A DNA stretch of 64,000 nucleotides from NCBI RefSeq assembly GCF_034044635.1, contig NZ_JAXCLX010000001.1, positions 1,674,001 through 1,738,000 of the forward strand, written 5' to 3'. Source of the stretch: Dongia rigui (GTDB lineage Bacteria; Pseudomonadota; Alphaproteobacteria; Dongiales; Dongiaceae). Shown here in pieces: positions 16,570 through 24,382 of this stretch; the stretch's first letter is position 1, and every line of letters begins with the position of its first letter. Both the position numbers and the translations under genes were made by a program. A model generated the notes under the pieces. The model was given only the letters and a program-made list of their open reading frames with translations, was not told where the DNA came from and made no database searches.

Positions 16570-18627
16570 TTACCCCCGCCGACGCCGGCGGCGGCCGCCG
16601 TCATCGCCTTCGGGGGCGGCAGCTATCTTGGGCTCAGGCAGGTTCACCGCCTTGGCGAGATGCGGATAGGGCGCTGTCTTGTGCGGCAGGGCCATGGCGC
16701 CGATGAAGTGTTCCTGGAACTTCGCCTCGACCGCCGTCTCGATCTTCTCGACCTGCTTCACCACGCGGGCAATCTCGTCGCGCGCCGAGCGGTTGAGGAG
16801 CGCGATGCGGGCGCCGGTGCCGGCGGCATTGCCGGCGCTGGTTACCTTGGCAAGATCGCAATCCGGGATCATGCCCAGCACCATCGCGTATTTGACGTCG
16901 ATATGGCTGCCGAAGGCACCGGCCAGCGTGATGCGGTCCAGCTTGTCGACGCCGAGCTTGTCCATGAGCAGGCGCGCGCCAGCATAGAGCGCCGCCTTGG
17001 CGAGCTGAATGGCGCGGATGTCGTTCTGGGTGATCCTCAGCTGCGGCTGGCCGTCATGCAGCATGTAGATGAAGGTGCGGCCGTCCGCCTGGATGCGCGG
17101 GCTCTTCGCCGCCATCGCCCCATCGATGACGCCGTCTTGCGTCAAGATGCCGGCCAGGAACATCTCGGCCAGGGCCTCGATGATGCCGGAACCGCACACA
17201 CCGGTGACGCCGAAGGCTTCCGTTTCCTTCGCAAAATCCGGATGATCCGACCACAGATCGCAGCCGATCACCTTGAAGCGCGGTTCCAACGTGTCGCGGT
17301 CGATGCGCACGCGCTCGATGGCGCCGGGGGCGGCACGCTGGCCGCAGGAGATCTGCGCACCTTCGAAAGCGGGACCGGTCGGCGATGACGCCGCCAGCAG
17401 CTTGTGCTTGTTGCCCAGCACGATCTCGGCATTGGTGCCGACATCGACGATGAGCGTCATCTCCTCCGTCTCGTAGGGCGTCTCCGACAGGATCACGCCC
17501 GCGGTATCGGCGCCGACATGGCCGGCGATGCAGGGCAGCACATAGATGCGGGCGTTGGGATGGACCTTGAGGTCGATTTCCGTCGCCCAGATCTGCACCG
17601 GCCCGTCGGTCGCCAGGGCAAAGGGGGCCCAGCCGAGCTCGATCGGGTTAATGCCGAGCAGCAGATGGTGCATGATCGGGTTGCCGACAAAGGTGCATTC
17701 CAGGATGTCATGCACCGTGCAGCCGGCTTCCTTGGCAACGGCCTGCGCCAGGTCGTTCAAGGAATCGCGCACCGCCTTGGTCATGTCGGCATCGCCGCCC
17801 GGATTCATCATCACATAGGAGACTCGGCTCATCAGGTCTTCGCCGAAGCGGATCTGCGGGTTCATGAGGCCCGAGGACGCCACGACCTCGCCGGTCGCCA
17901 GATCGCACAGATGCCCGGCGATGGTGGTGGAGCCGACATCGACCGCAAAGCCATAGATCTTGTCCTGGAAGCCCGGCCACACCGCCGTGATCTGCCGGCC
18001 CATATGCACCGCGACGGTGACTTTCCACTCGCCCTTGCGCAAGGCCTGCTGCAGGCCCTGGATGGCGCGCACGTCGCAATCGAGCCCTTCCAGGTTCCAT
18101 TGCGCCTTCAAGGCCTTCTCCAGCCGCTGCAGATCGCCGGTCGGATCATGCATGTCCGGCTCCTGCACCTCGACGTAATGCAGGCGGATGACCGGATCGA
18201 GGCGGATTTCGCGCATCTCGGCGCGCTTACGGACCACCTGCTTGTGGACCTGGCTGTCGGCCGGTACGTCGATGACGAGATCACCGAGGAGCTGCGCCGA
18301 GCAGGAAAGACGCCGGCCGGGCTTCAGGCCGCGCTTGTCGGCATAGCGCTGCTCGACACTGGAAAAATCGGAGAGGTGATGCGCGTCGGATGTGACACCG
18401 AGCTTGGCGAACTCACCTTCCGAGACGACCACCTGGCAGCGACCGCAAATGCCGCGCCCACCGCAGACCGAATCGATATCAACGCCAAGCTGGCGCGCGG
18501 CGGTGAGAATCGGCGTGCCCTTGGTAAAGCGGCCGCGCTTGCCGGACGGCATGAAAACAAGCCAAGCCTGATCGCCAGTCTCCGCGCCGTTGCCATTTTC
18601 CAGTGAGGCCGTGCCGACATCCGCCAT
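16570..18627 (-). CDS. RamA/AcsV-like reductive activator of corrinoid enzymes (2Fe-2S plus ASKHA domains)
   Basis: The 685-residue protein begins with a plant-type ferredoxin domain (Cys55-x5-Cys61-x2-Cys64 and Cys109). An ASKHA ATPase-like region follows: AVDVGSTTIAGHL near residue 228 and LIVDVGTNAEIVLGN near 397 are the phosphate-binding loops. Such proteins use ATP to re-reduce inactive cob(II)amide to cob(I)amide in corrinoid methyltransferase systems. It is the last gene of the one-carbon operon. It ends in APEGDDGGR followed by an Arg-rich tail, a motif repeated in the adjacent methyltransferase. No corrinoid protein is encoded in this window. Confidence 0.88.
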   Translation of the reverse strand: MADVGTASLENGNGAETGDQAWLVFMPSGKRGRFTKGTPILTAARQLGVDIDSVCGGRGICGRCQVVVSEGEFAKLGVTSDAHHLSDFSSVEQRYADKRGLKPGRRLSCSAQLLGDLVIDVPADSQVHKQVVRKRAEMREIRLDPVIRLHYVEVQEPDMHDPTGDLQRLEKALKAQWNLEGLDCDVRAIQGLQQALRKGEWKVTVAVHMGRQITAVWPGFQDKIYGFAVDVGSTTIAGHLCDLATGEVVASSGLMNPQIRFGEDLMSRVSYVMMNPGGDADMTKAVRDSLNDLAQAVAKEAGCTVHDILECTFVGNPIMHHLLLGINPIELGWAPFALATDGPVQIWATEIDLKVHPNARIYVLPCIAGHVGADTAGVILSETPYETEEMTLIVDVGTNAEIVLGNKHKLLAASSPTGPAFEGAQISCGQRAAPGAIERVRIDRDTLEPRFKVIGCDLWSDHPDFAKETEAFGVTGVCGSGIIEALAEMFLAGILTQDGVIDGAMAAKSPRIQADGRTFIYMLHDGQPQLRITQNDIRAIQLAKAALYAGARLLMDKLGVDKLDRITLAGAFGSHIDVKYAMVLGMIPDCDLAKVTSAGNAAGTGARIALLNRSARDEIARVVKQVEKIETAVEAKFQEHFIGAMALPHKTAPYPHLAKAVNLPEPKIAAAPEGDDGGRRRRRRG
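16593..16619. repeat. Tail-encoding DNA segment shared with 18964-18991
   Basis: About 27 bases within the C-terminal coding region of the activator gene (GGCCGCCGTCATCGCCTTCG...) are nearly identical to a segment in the C-terminal coding region of the methyltransferase. Both encode the APEGDxGGR motif. Confidence 0.75.
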
Positions 18628-18750
18628 GATGGGTATTCCTGCAATGCTCGTATGGTTTTAACAGGCCCTGAAAATGCCAAACCCCATCCTCGGGCTCAAG
18701 GATGGGGAAGTCTTCTGTTTCCTCTCTTCAGGGAGAGGTCGTGCAGTTGC

Positions 18751-18874
18751 TCCCCCTCTCCCCGACCCTCCCCCACGTAGGGGGGAGGGAGCTCACCGAG
18801 TTCGCAATCAAGATCGCGCTCAGGCTTGCTCAAGTCCCCTCCCCCCAACGTGGGGGAGGGTTAGGGAGAGGGGG
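18751..18874. repeat. Intergenic repeat family A, copy 3 (variant)
   Basis: Outer arms CCCCCTCTCCC and GGGAGAGGGGG pair; inner hairpins are CCCTCCCCCACGTAGGGGG-like and CCCCCAACGTGGGGG-like. It is less similar to copies 1 and 2 but has the same design. It lies inside the one-carbon operon, in the 256-bp gap between two codirectional genes. Confidence 0.8.
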
Positions 18875-18883
18875 CCTTTCTCG

Positions 18884-19831
18884 TTACGCGCCCACCGCTT
18901 CCGGGGTGCTGCCGCCGGTGGCACCGCCGCCACCGCGACGGCCCGAGCGCTCGCGGCGGCCGCGGCCGCCGGCATCGCCTTCCGGGGCCGGTTCGCGGAA
19001 GCGCTTGATCCAATGGGCGCAATGCGCGTCGGTGCCCATCAGCACGTCAGCACCCCAGATGCCCGTCATTTCTTCCGGATGCAGCGGGTTCATGATGGCC
19101 GAGGTCATGCCGGCACCGATCGCCATGGCGAGGAAGGACTGGTTGAGGCCGTGGCGGTTCGGCAGGCCGAAGCTGATGTTCGAGGCGCCGCAGGTCGTGT
19201 TGACCTTCAATTCCTCGCGCAGGCGACGAATGAGGCTGAAGGCGGCCTTCCCGGCATTGCCAAGGGCGCCGATCGGCATGACCAGCGGATCAACGACGAT
19301 GTCCTTATAGGGGATGCCGTAATCGGCCGCGCGCTGCACGATCTTCTTGGCCACTTCAAAGCGCACGTCGGGATCTTCCGAAATGCCGGTCTCGTCATTC
19401 GAGATGGCGACGACGGCGGCGCCATACTTCTTCACCAGCGGCAGCACGACTTCGAGGCGCTCTTCCTCACCGGTCACCGAATTGACCAGCGCCTTGCCCT
19501 TATAGACCGAGAGGCCGGCTTCGAGGGCGGCGACGATCGAGCTGTCGATCGAGAGCGGGGTGTCGGTCAGGGACTGCACCAGCTGGATGGCTTCGGCGAG
19601 GATGCGCGGCTCGTCGGCCATCGGGATGCCGGCATTGACGTCGAGCATATGCGCACCGGCTTCGACCTGGGCCAGGGCATCCGACTTCACGCGGCTGTAA
19701 TCGCCCGCCGCCATTTCCGCAGCCAGCAGCTTGCGGCCGGTGGGGTTGATGCGCTCGCCGATGACACAGAAGGGGCGATCGAAACCGATCACGATTTCCT
19801 TGGTGGCCGAGCTGACGACGGTATCGGTCAT
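18884..19831 (-). CDS. Methyltetrahydrofolate:corrinoid methyltransferase (pterin-binding TIM barrel)
   Basis: The 315-residue protein has the pterin-binding (DHPS-like) barrel of MtgA/AcsE-type methyltransferases: FCVIGERINPTGRKLL at the N-terminus, LDVNAGIP, LSIDSS and NTTCGASNISFGLPNRHGLN are the pterin and active-site strands. It would move a methyl group between a corrinoid protein and tetrahydrofolate. It is shorter than MetH and has no B12 domain, so it needs a separate corrinoid protein. After residue about 280 a Gly/Arg-rich tail begins with APEGDAGGR. AAAGGA precedes the ATG. It lies between metF and the activator gene in one operon. Confidence 0.88.
   Translation of the reverse strand: MTDTVVSSATKEIVIGFDRPFCVIGERINPTGRKLLAAEMAAGDYSRVKSDALAQVEAGAHMLDVNAGIPMADEPRILAEAIQLVQSLTDTPLSIDSSIVAALEAGLSVYKGKALVNSVTGEEERLEVVLPLVKKYGAAVVAISNDETGISEDPDVRFEVAKKIVQRAADYGIPYKDIVVDPLVMPIGALGNAGKAAFSLIRRLREELKVNTTCGASNISFGLPNRHGLNQSFLAMAIGAGMTSAIMNPLHPEEMTGIWGADVLMGTDAHCAHWIKRFREPAPEGDAGGRGRRERSGRRGGGGATGGSTPEAVGA
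18964..18991. repeat. Tail-encoding DNA segment shared with 16593-16619
   Basis: It is nearly identical to a segment in the activator gene (GGCCGCCGGCATCGCCTTCC...) and encodes the same APEGDxGGR motif at the start of the basic tail. Confidence 0.75.
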
Positions 19832-19868
19832 AACGGGTAGTCCTTTCTAGAGAAGCAATTGTTGTTGG

Positions 19869-20879
19869 CTATGCCACGACGCTCGCGGGCTCTGCTGGGC
19901 GCGGAGCACGTCGCGGCTGGCGATTCTTCATCACGCCCGAGGCGTGGATGATCTCGTTGACGAATTCTTCCTGGCGATAGGCCATGACATGGACGCCATG
20001 CACGCCTTCGATCTCCTTGATCTCCTGGATGAGGTCGATGGCGAGCTGCTTGCCTTCCGCCTTCTCGTTCTTCGACTTTTCCATTCGCTCGATCACGGCG
20101 TCGGGGATATGGACGCCGGGCACATTGGAGCGCATCCAGCGCGCCGTCTTCGAAGACGGCAAGGGCCCCACGCCGATGAGGAAGAAGGCCTTCTCGTGCA
20201 GGCCCTGCGCGCGCACCTTGTCCATGAACGACCGCAGCATCGGCACGTCATAGCAATATTGCGTCTGGATGAACTGCGCGCCGGCGGCGATCTTCTTGCC
20301 GATATGGACGGCGCGCTGATGGACCGGCGGCACGAAGGGATTGGCGGCACCACCTAAGAATACGCGCGGCGGCACGGTGATCTTGCGCCCAGAAAGGAAC
20401 TTCCCCTCATCGCGCATGCCGCGGATGCATTTCAAAAGCGAGGTCGAATCGAAATCGAAGACCGGCTTGGCTTCCGGCTGGTCGCCGGCCTGCACACCGT
20501 CGCCGGTCAGGCACAGGATGTTCTGCACACCCATGGCGGCCGCCCCCAGCACATCGCCCTGGATGGCGATGCGGTTCCGGTCGCGGCAGGAGATCTGCAT
20601 GATCACGGCATAGCCGGCCCGCGTCAGCAGCGAGCAGATACCGACCGACGACATGTGGCAATTGGCGCCGGAGGCGTCGGTCGCGTTGATGGCGTCGCAG
20701 ACTTCGGAGAGCACCAGCGCGCGGTCATAGACATCGCGCGGATCGGCGGAATCCGGCGGGTTGAGCTCGGCCGTCACGGCGAACTTGCCAGCACGCAGGA
20801 TGCGCTCCAGGCGCCCGCCCGAGGAATGACCGGGAAGATGGGGCAGCGGTGCCGCTGGATCGATCTGCGGGTCCATCAT
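19869..20879 (-). CDS. metF: Methylenetetrahydrofolate reductase (MetF family)
   Basis: The 336-residue flavoprotein has the MetF barrel: FAVTAELNPPDSADP at the N-terminus, the ATDASGANCHMSS strand, ILCLTGDGVQAGD, and GAQFIQTQYCYD. It interconverts 5,10-methylene- and 5-methyl-tetrahydrofolate. It is longer than E. coli MetF (296), with an N-terminal arm and a basic Pro/Arg C-terminal tail. It is encoded directly after MetV with a four-base ATGA overlap, so the two are probably made as a MetFV complex, as in acetogens. In this context it may run in the oxidative direction, taking methyl groups off THF. Confidence 0.92.
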   Translation of the reverse strand: MMDPQIDPAAPLPHLPGHSSGGRLERILRAGKFAVTAELNPPDSADPRDVYDRALVLSEVCDAINATDASGANCHMSSVGICSLLTRAGYAVIMQISCRDRNRIAIQGDVLGAAAMGVQNILCLTGDGVQAGDQPEAKPVFDFDSTSLLKCIRGMRDEGKFLSGRKITVPPRVFLGGAANPFVPPVHQRAVHIGKKIAAGAQFIQTQYCYDVPMLRSFMDKVRAQGLHEKAFFLIGVGPLPSSKTARWMRSNVPGVHIPDAVIERMEKSKNEKAEGKQLAIDLIQEIKEIEGVHGVHVMAYRQEEFVNEIIHASGVMKNRQPRRAPRPAEPASVVA

Positions 20880-21430
20880 GCCGCCTTCCCCTCACCCGGG
20901 GTCGCGGGCTTTGCCGCATCGGGCTTGGCGGCTTCCGGCTTCTTGGCGGGCGGTGCCTTGGGTGGTTTCGGCGCGAACTCGCCGACCTTCTTCTCCATGC
21001 GCACGACACGCAGCCACGAGGAACGGCCTTTGATCTTGTTGTCGACCTGCAGCTGCACGTCCTGGATCTTGGAGAGGTCGCCCATGTTCTCGGCACCCAT
21101 CCAGCCCTGGACCCAGACACATTTCATCTCGGGCTTCACTTCGCAATGGCCGTTGGGGCGCACCCCGCCGCAAGGGCCGTTGCGCAGAGTCTTCGGGCAA
21201 TTCATCGGGCAGGACATGCCGGTCGATGAGAGCGCGCATTGCCCGCACATCTGGCAATCGAACAGCAGGCCCTTGGTGGCCTTTTCCATCACCTGGAACG
21301 GCCGCTCGATCTTCTCATAGCCGATCTTGTTCCACAGCGGATGCAAGGCCACGATGACGCGCTCGAAGGCTTTATAAAAGCGGTTGAGGCCCTTTGCGTG
21401 GCGCACCGACCAGAGGCGCACTGCGTACAT
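20876..21430 (-). CDS. metV: MetV-like zinc/Fe-S protein (MTHFR C-terminal-domain family)
   Basis: The 184-residue protein has eight Cys (59, 62, 65, 74, 78, 87, 96 and 104) in the pattern CQMCGQC...SCPMNCPK...GPCGGV...HCEV...KC typical of the MTHFR C-terminal/MetV family. MetV partners MetF and links it to electron carriers. The last 40 residues are a Lys/Pro/Ala-rich low-complexity tail. The start lies 12 bp after the stop of the upstream small protein and the stop overlaps metF. Confidence 0.88.
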   Translation of the reverse strand: MYAVRLWSVRHAKGLNRFYKAFERVIVALHPLWNKIGYEKIERPFQVMEKATKGLLFDCQMCGQCALSSTGMSCPMNCPKTLRNGPCGGVRPNGHCEVKPEMKCVWVQGWMGAENMGDLSKIQDVQLQVDNKIKGRSSWLRVVRMEKKVGEFAPKPPKAPPAKKPEAAKPDAAKPATPGEGKAA

Positions 21431-21442
21431 GGGATGACGCCC

Positions 21443-21751
21443 TTATGCTTTCGCGGCGGCAACGCCGCCGGTGTCAACGAGTTCCTTCAGCTTCTCCTCC
21501 GGAAACGCGGCTTCAAGCGCCGCCGCGGCCTTGGCCACCTCGGCTTCGAGATCGTCGCTCACCTCGACCGGGGCGGCACGGCGCCATTCGGCCAGGTATG
21601 AATCCGTGTCGCGCAGATTGGCGCGCATGGCGGCGCGGTCGATCGCCTTTTCAAAGCGCTCGTCGAGCTGTTTCTTGGCGCTGTCGCGCCCCTTCTTGAC
21701 GATGACCTGGGCGGGGATATCGCGCCAGTAGACGGTGACCAGCTGAGCCAT
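21443..21751 (-). CDS. Small virulence-factor-family protein (function unknown) of the one-carbon operon
   Basis: The 102-residue protein begins MAQLVTVYWRDIPAQVIVKKGR, the signature of a small conserved family called virulence factor although no virulence role is shown. The rest is charged and helical (RAAMRANLRDTDSYLAEWRRA). It has no Cys and no membrane segment, so it is predicted cytosolic. ATG at 21751 was chosen from the family N-terminus; the same frame stays open to 22159 but that part is antisense-like noise inside the DUF1638 gene. It regularly neighbours DUF1638, MetV and MetF genes, suggesting a small subunit or assembly factor; this is inference. Confidence 0.85.
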   Translation of the reverse strand: MAQLVTVYWRDIPAQVIVKKGRDSAKKQLDERFEKAIDRAAMRANLRDTDSYLAEWRRAAPVEVSDDLEAEVAKAAAALEAAFPEEKLKELVDTGGVAAAKA

Positions 21752-21759
21752 GTCGTTCT

Positions 21760-22383
21760 TCAATCCTGTTTTTGCGCAGCGGCCGCCTGCTTCATGAAGC
21801 TGGCCATCTCGCCGTAACCCGTATATCGCCGCTCGAAACTGAGGCCCAGTCGCGCGGCGGCGGCCTTGGCCTTCTCTGTCAATGCCGGGTCGTCGATCTG
21901 CGCCAGATAGACGACACGGCGGTAATGGCCGAAATAGGCGTCGCGCAACTCCGGATGCTTGTCGAGGCCCATCCCTTGCCAGATCAGCCGGTCGAAATGG
22001 CGGGTGATGTAGTCGGTGAGGAAAAAGCTCCCCAACTCCTCTTCCATCATCCCGTCGAAGACCGCATGCCCGGCGAAGAAATCGTAGCAATGGGGCCCTT
22101 CGATCCGTTCGACCCCCTCCTCCTTCAGCACCTCGTCGAGCAAGCCGCCCGTTCCACAATCGCCATAAAGCACGAAGATCTCTTTAAAGCGCTTCTTGCC
22201 CCAGCGTATTTTTGTCCTGACGCCGTCCGGGATCTTGTCCGGGCGGTTATGCCAGATTGCCGGCAGGCAGGTCACCGCCAATTGGTCATCCGACCAGCCG
22301 TTCGCGTCGCGCACAGCCACGAATTCCTTGGCCAGCGCGCCGCAGGCAATGATCAGGCAACCCGACTTGGCCGCGTTCGACAC
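21760..22383 (-). CDS. DUF1638 protein, first gene of the one-carbon operon
   Basis: The 207-residue protein matches DUF1638: GCLIIACGALAKEF at the N-terminus, CLPAIWHNRPDKIP, FVLYGDCGTGGLLD and HCYDFFAG. Conserved Cys and His residues (Cys9, Cys15, Cys40, the GDCGT Cys and HCYD) could bind a metal. DUF1638 genes are found with MttB-type methyltransferases, corrinoid proteins and RamA-like activators, so a part in methyl transfer or cobamide chemistry is likely, but no activity is known. It starts the operon that runs to 16570. Confidence 0.87.
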   Translation of the reverse strand: MSNAAKSGCLIIACGALAKEFVAVRDANGWSDDQLAVTCLPAIWHNRPDKIPDGVRTKIRWGKKRFKEIFVLYGDCGTGGLLDEVLKEEGVERIEGPHCYDFFAGHAVFDGMMEEELGSFFLTDYITRHFDRLIWQGMGLDKHPELRDAYFGHYRRVVYLAQIDDPALTEKAKAAAARLGLSFERRYTGYGEMASFMKQAAAAQKQD

Positions 22384-22781
22384 ATTCCCACTCCAACAAT
22401 CGGCCTATTGCTAGGCCCTCTACCCATACATGGCTGCAATTGGGGCGACTGCAGATAGTCGATTAACGACTAGCCGTCATGTCGCAAACTGAACTTTTCT
22501 CACGCCCAGGTGAGGTCGGGTCATGATCGTCCGCAGAGTGCCGCCTAGGTCATCTGTCACATTTCCTCGTATTAATGGTCTATAGAGCCTAAATGGCCGA
22601 GAGAATAGGACACCGGTCGGAGCATTAATCTTTTCTTAATCCATTGAAATATAGTCATTTTTTAGGTTTAATCTGATCTAGATCAAATTTCGCTCGTTTT
22701 CATCCTGCTAGATTTCCAACACGGCCCACAACGCTGAGATGTATTCCGCCATAAAACAATAGTGATCGAGGGGATATTTGA
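22384..22781. other. 398-bp divergent regulatory region between one-carbon operon and globin-coupled chemoreceptor
   Basis: No gene is evident. The right half is strikingly AT-rich for this genome (22610-22700), with AATCTTTTCTTAATCC-type runs, and contains an FNR-like palindrome at 22673-22686. It must hold promoters for both divergent units. Confidence 0.75.
22673..22686. promoter_or_regulatory. FNR/FixK-like box upstream of globin-coupled chemoreceptor
   Basis: CTGATCTAGATCAA matches TTGATnnnnATCAA at nine of ten defined positions and contains the perfect palindrome TGATCTAGATCA. Its centre is about 102 bases before the start codon of the oxygen-sensor chemoreceptor, which makes oxygen-dependent control plausible. 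Confidence 0.5.
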
Positions 22782-24143
22782 ATGAGCGAGCGCAAGCCTG
22801 ATCTCCATATCGCCGAACGTCTCGCTTTTTCAGGAATCGACGCCAACGTCCTTGGTGTCATCGGCTCATTCCGTGGCGAAATCGAAGCCATCCTGCCTGG
22901 TGCCGTCGCCGCCTTTTATGACCATCTTTCGCACTGGCCGCAGCTCACCGGCATGTTCTCCAGCCCGGCGCGGATCGAACATGCCAAAGCGGCCCAGACG
23001 ACGCATTGGAAGCGGTTGTTCTCTGGCACGCTCGATGAAGCCTATTTCGAGTCTGCCCTGAAGATCGGCCTCATCCACGCCAAGATCGGCCTGGAGCCGC
23101 GCTGGTACATCGCCGCCTATCACCGCACGCTGTCCCACCTCATCCGTCGCGCCGTCATCGCCTGCTATTCGCGCCTTCATGCCCACCGCGCGACGGTCGA
23201 GCTCGGCGATATCGTCTCGGCCATGACCCAGCTTGCCATGCTCGACATGGACATCGCCGTCTCGGCCTATTTCGAGGAATTGCAACGCCAACACGGTCTG
23301 GACATCGAACGCATCGGCGAGAATTTTCGCGGCAAGGTCGGTAGCGTCATCGTGGCGCTCAAAAAAGTCTCCGAGCATCTGCAGTCCGGATCGACCGAGC
23401 TCACCAGCAGCGCGCATTCGGCCGCTGCCGATGCCGAGGCCGTCTCTCAAGCCTCGCTGGTGACCGCCCAGAACGTCGAAAGCGTCTCGGCTGCCGCCGA
23501 GGAGCTCACGGCCGCGATCAACGAGATCCAGCGCCAGACCGCCAGCGCCAGCACCATCGCCTTGCAGGCTGTCGGCGAAGCCAACAGTTCGAACGAATCC
23601 GTGGCGACGCTGGAGCAGGCTGCCGGCCATATCGGCAATGTGGTGCGGCTCATCGACGACATTGCCGGCCACACCAACCTGCTGGCCCTCAACGCCACCA
23701 TCGAAGCGGCGCGCGCCGGCGATGCGGGCCGCGGGTTCCAGATTGTCGCTGCCGAAGTGAAGGGCCTGTCGCGCCAGACTGCGGAGGCGACCAACCAGAT
23801 CTCCAGCGAGATCAAGGCCATGCAATCCGCCACCGGCACATCGGCGCAGGCCATCCATACCATCGCCAGCACCATCAGCCGCATCAGCGATACCACGACA
23901 GCGATTGCCGCCGCCGTCGAACAACAGGGTGCCGCCACGACCGAGATCGCGCGCAGTGTCGAGACCGTGTCGCGCAGCACGACGGATGTCACCAACCGCA
24001 TGGCGGCGGTGGCCAGTTCCATCGGTGTCGCCAACCGGATCGCCGACAGCGTTTCGCATGAGATTACCGATCTGATGGCACAGACCCATGCGCTGGAAAA
24101 TGAAGTCGAGGGATTCTTGAACAGCCTGTCGCAGCGCGCCTAG
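22782..24143 (+). CDS. Globin-coupled methyl-accepting chemotaxis protein (HemAT-like)
   Basis: The 453-residue soluble receptor has an N-terminal protoglobin/sensor-globin domain (about residues 10-180) with the proximal heme ligand His99 in [14 protein letters not shown], and a C-terminal MCP signalling domain with the conserved hairpin tip [23 protein letters not shown] (about 290-315). No transmembrane segment is present, so it should sense oxygen in the cytoplasm and signal through CheA. The hairpin sequence differs slightly from canonical (GHTNL rather than GQTNL). It is followed by a second MCP gene. An FNR-like box lies upstream. GGGG lies about ten bases before the ATG. Confidence 0.93.
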   Translation: MSERKPDLHIAERLAFSGIDANVLGVIGSFRGEIEAILPGAVAAFYDHLSHWPQLTGMFSSPARIEHAKAAQTTHWKRLFSGTLDEAYFESALKIGLIHAKIGLEPRWYIAAYHRTLSHLIRRAVIACYSRLHAHRATVELGDIVSAMTQLAMLDMDIAVSAYFEELQRQHGLDIERIGENFRGKVGSVIVALKKVSEHLQSGSTELTSSAHSAAADAEAVSQASLVTAQNVESVSAAAEELTAAINEIQRQTASASTIALQAVGEANSSNESVATLEQAAGHIGNVVRLIDDIAGHTNLLALNATIEAARAGDAGRGFQIVAAEVKGLSRQTAEATNQISSEIKAMQSATGTSAQAIHTIASTISRISDTTTAIAAAVEQQGAATTEIARSVETVSRSTTDVTNRMAAVASSIGVANRIADSVSHEITDLMAQTHALENEVEGFLNSLSQRA

Positions 24144-24382
24144 CCGTCATTTGCGGCAGGCGGCAGCAGGTTCGAGATAGGACATTTGGCCTTTGCTAAG
24201 ACAGCAATCCGCACAGCAATCGGCATTGGACTATACGAAGGTATATCACCGCCCACGCATTGGTAGAAGGCAGCGCGGGTTTAGCAATTTGTTTACGCGG
24301 CTGTCATTGAAATATTCGGAGAAATTCCGGCAGGGGCCGGTCCTTTGTGATCGCGGACACTGAAAGATCGAAAGAGAAAATC

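Noticed and set aside
21752-22159. N-terminal extension of the small virulence-factor-family gene
   Set aside because: It lies within the DUF1638 gene in another frame; the family starts at MAQLVTVYW.
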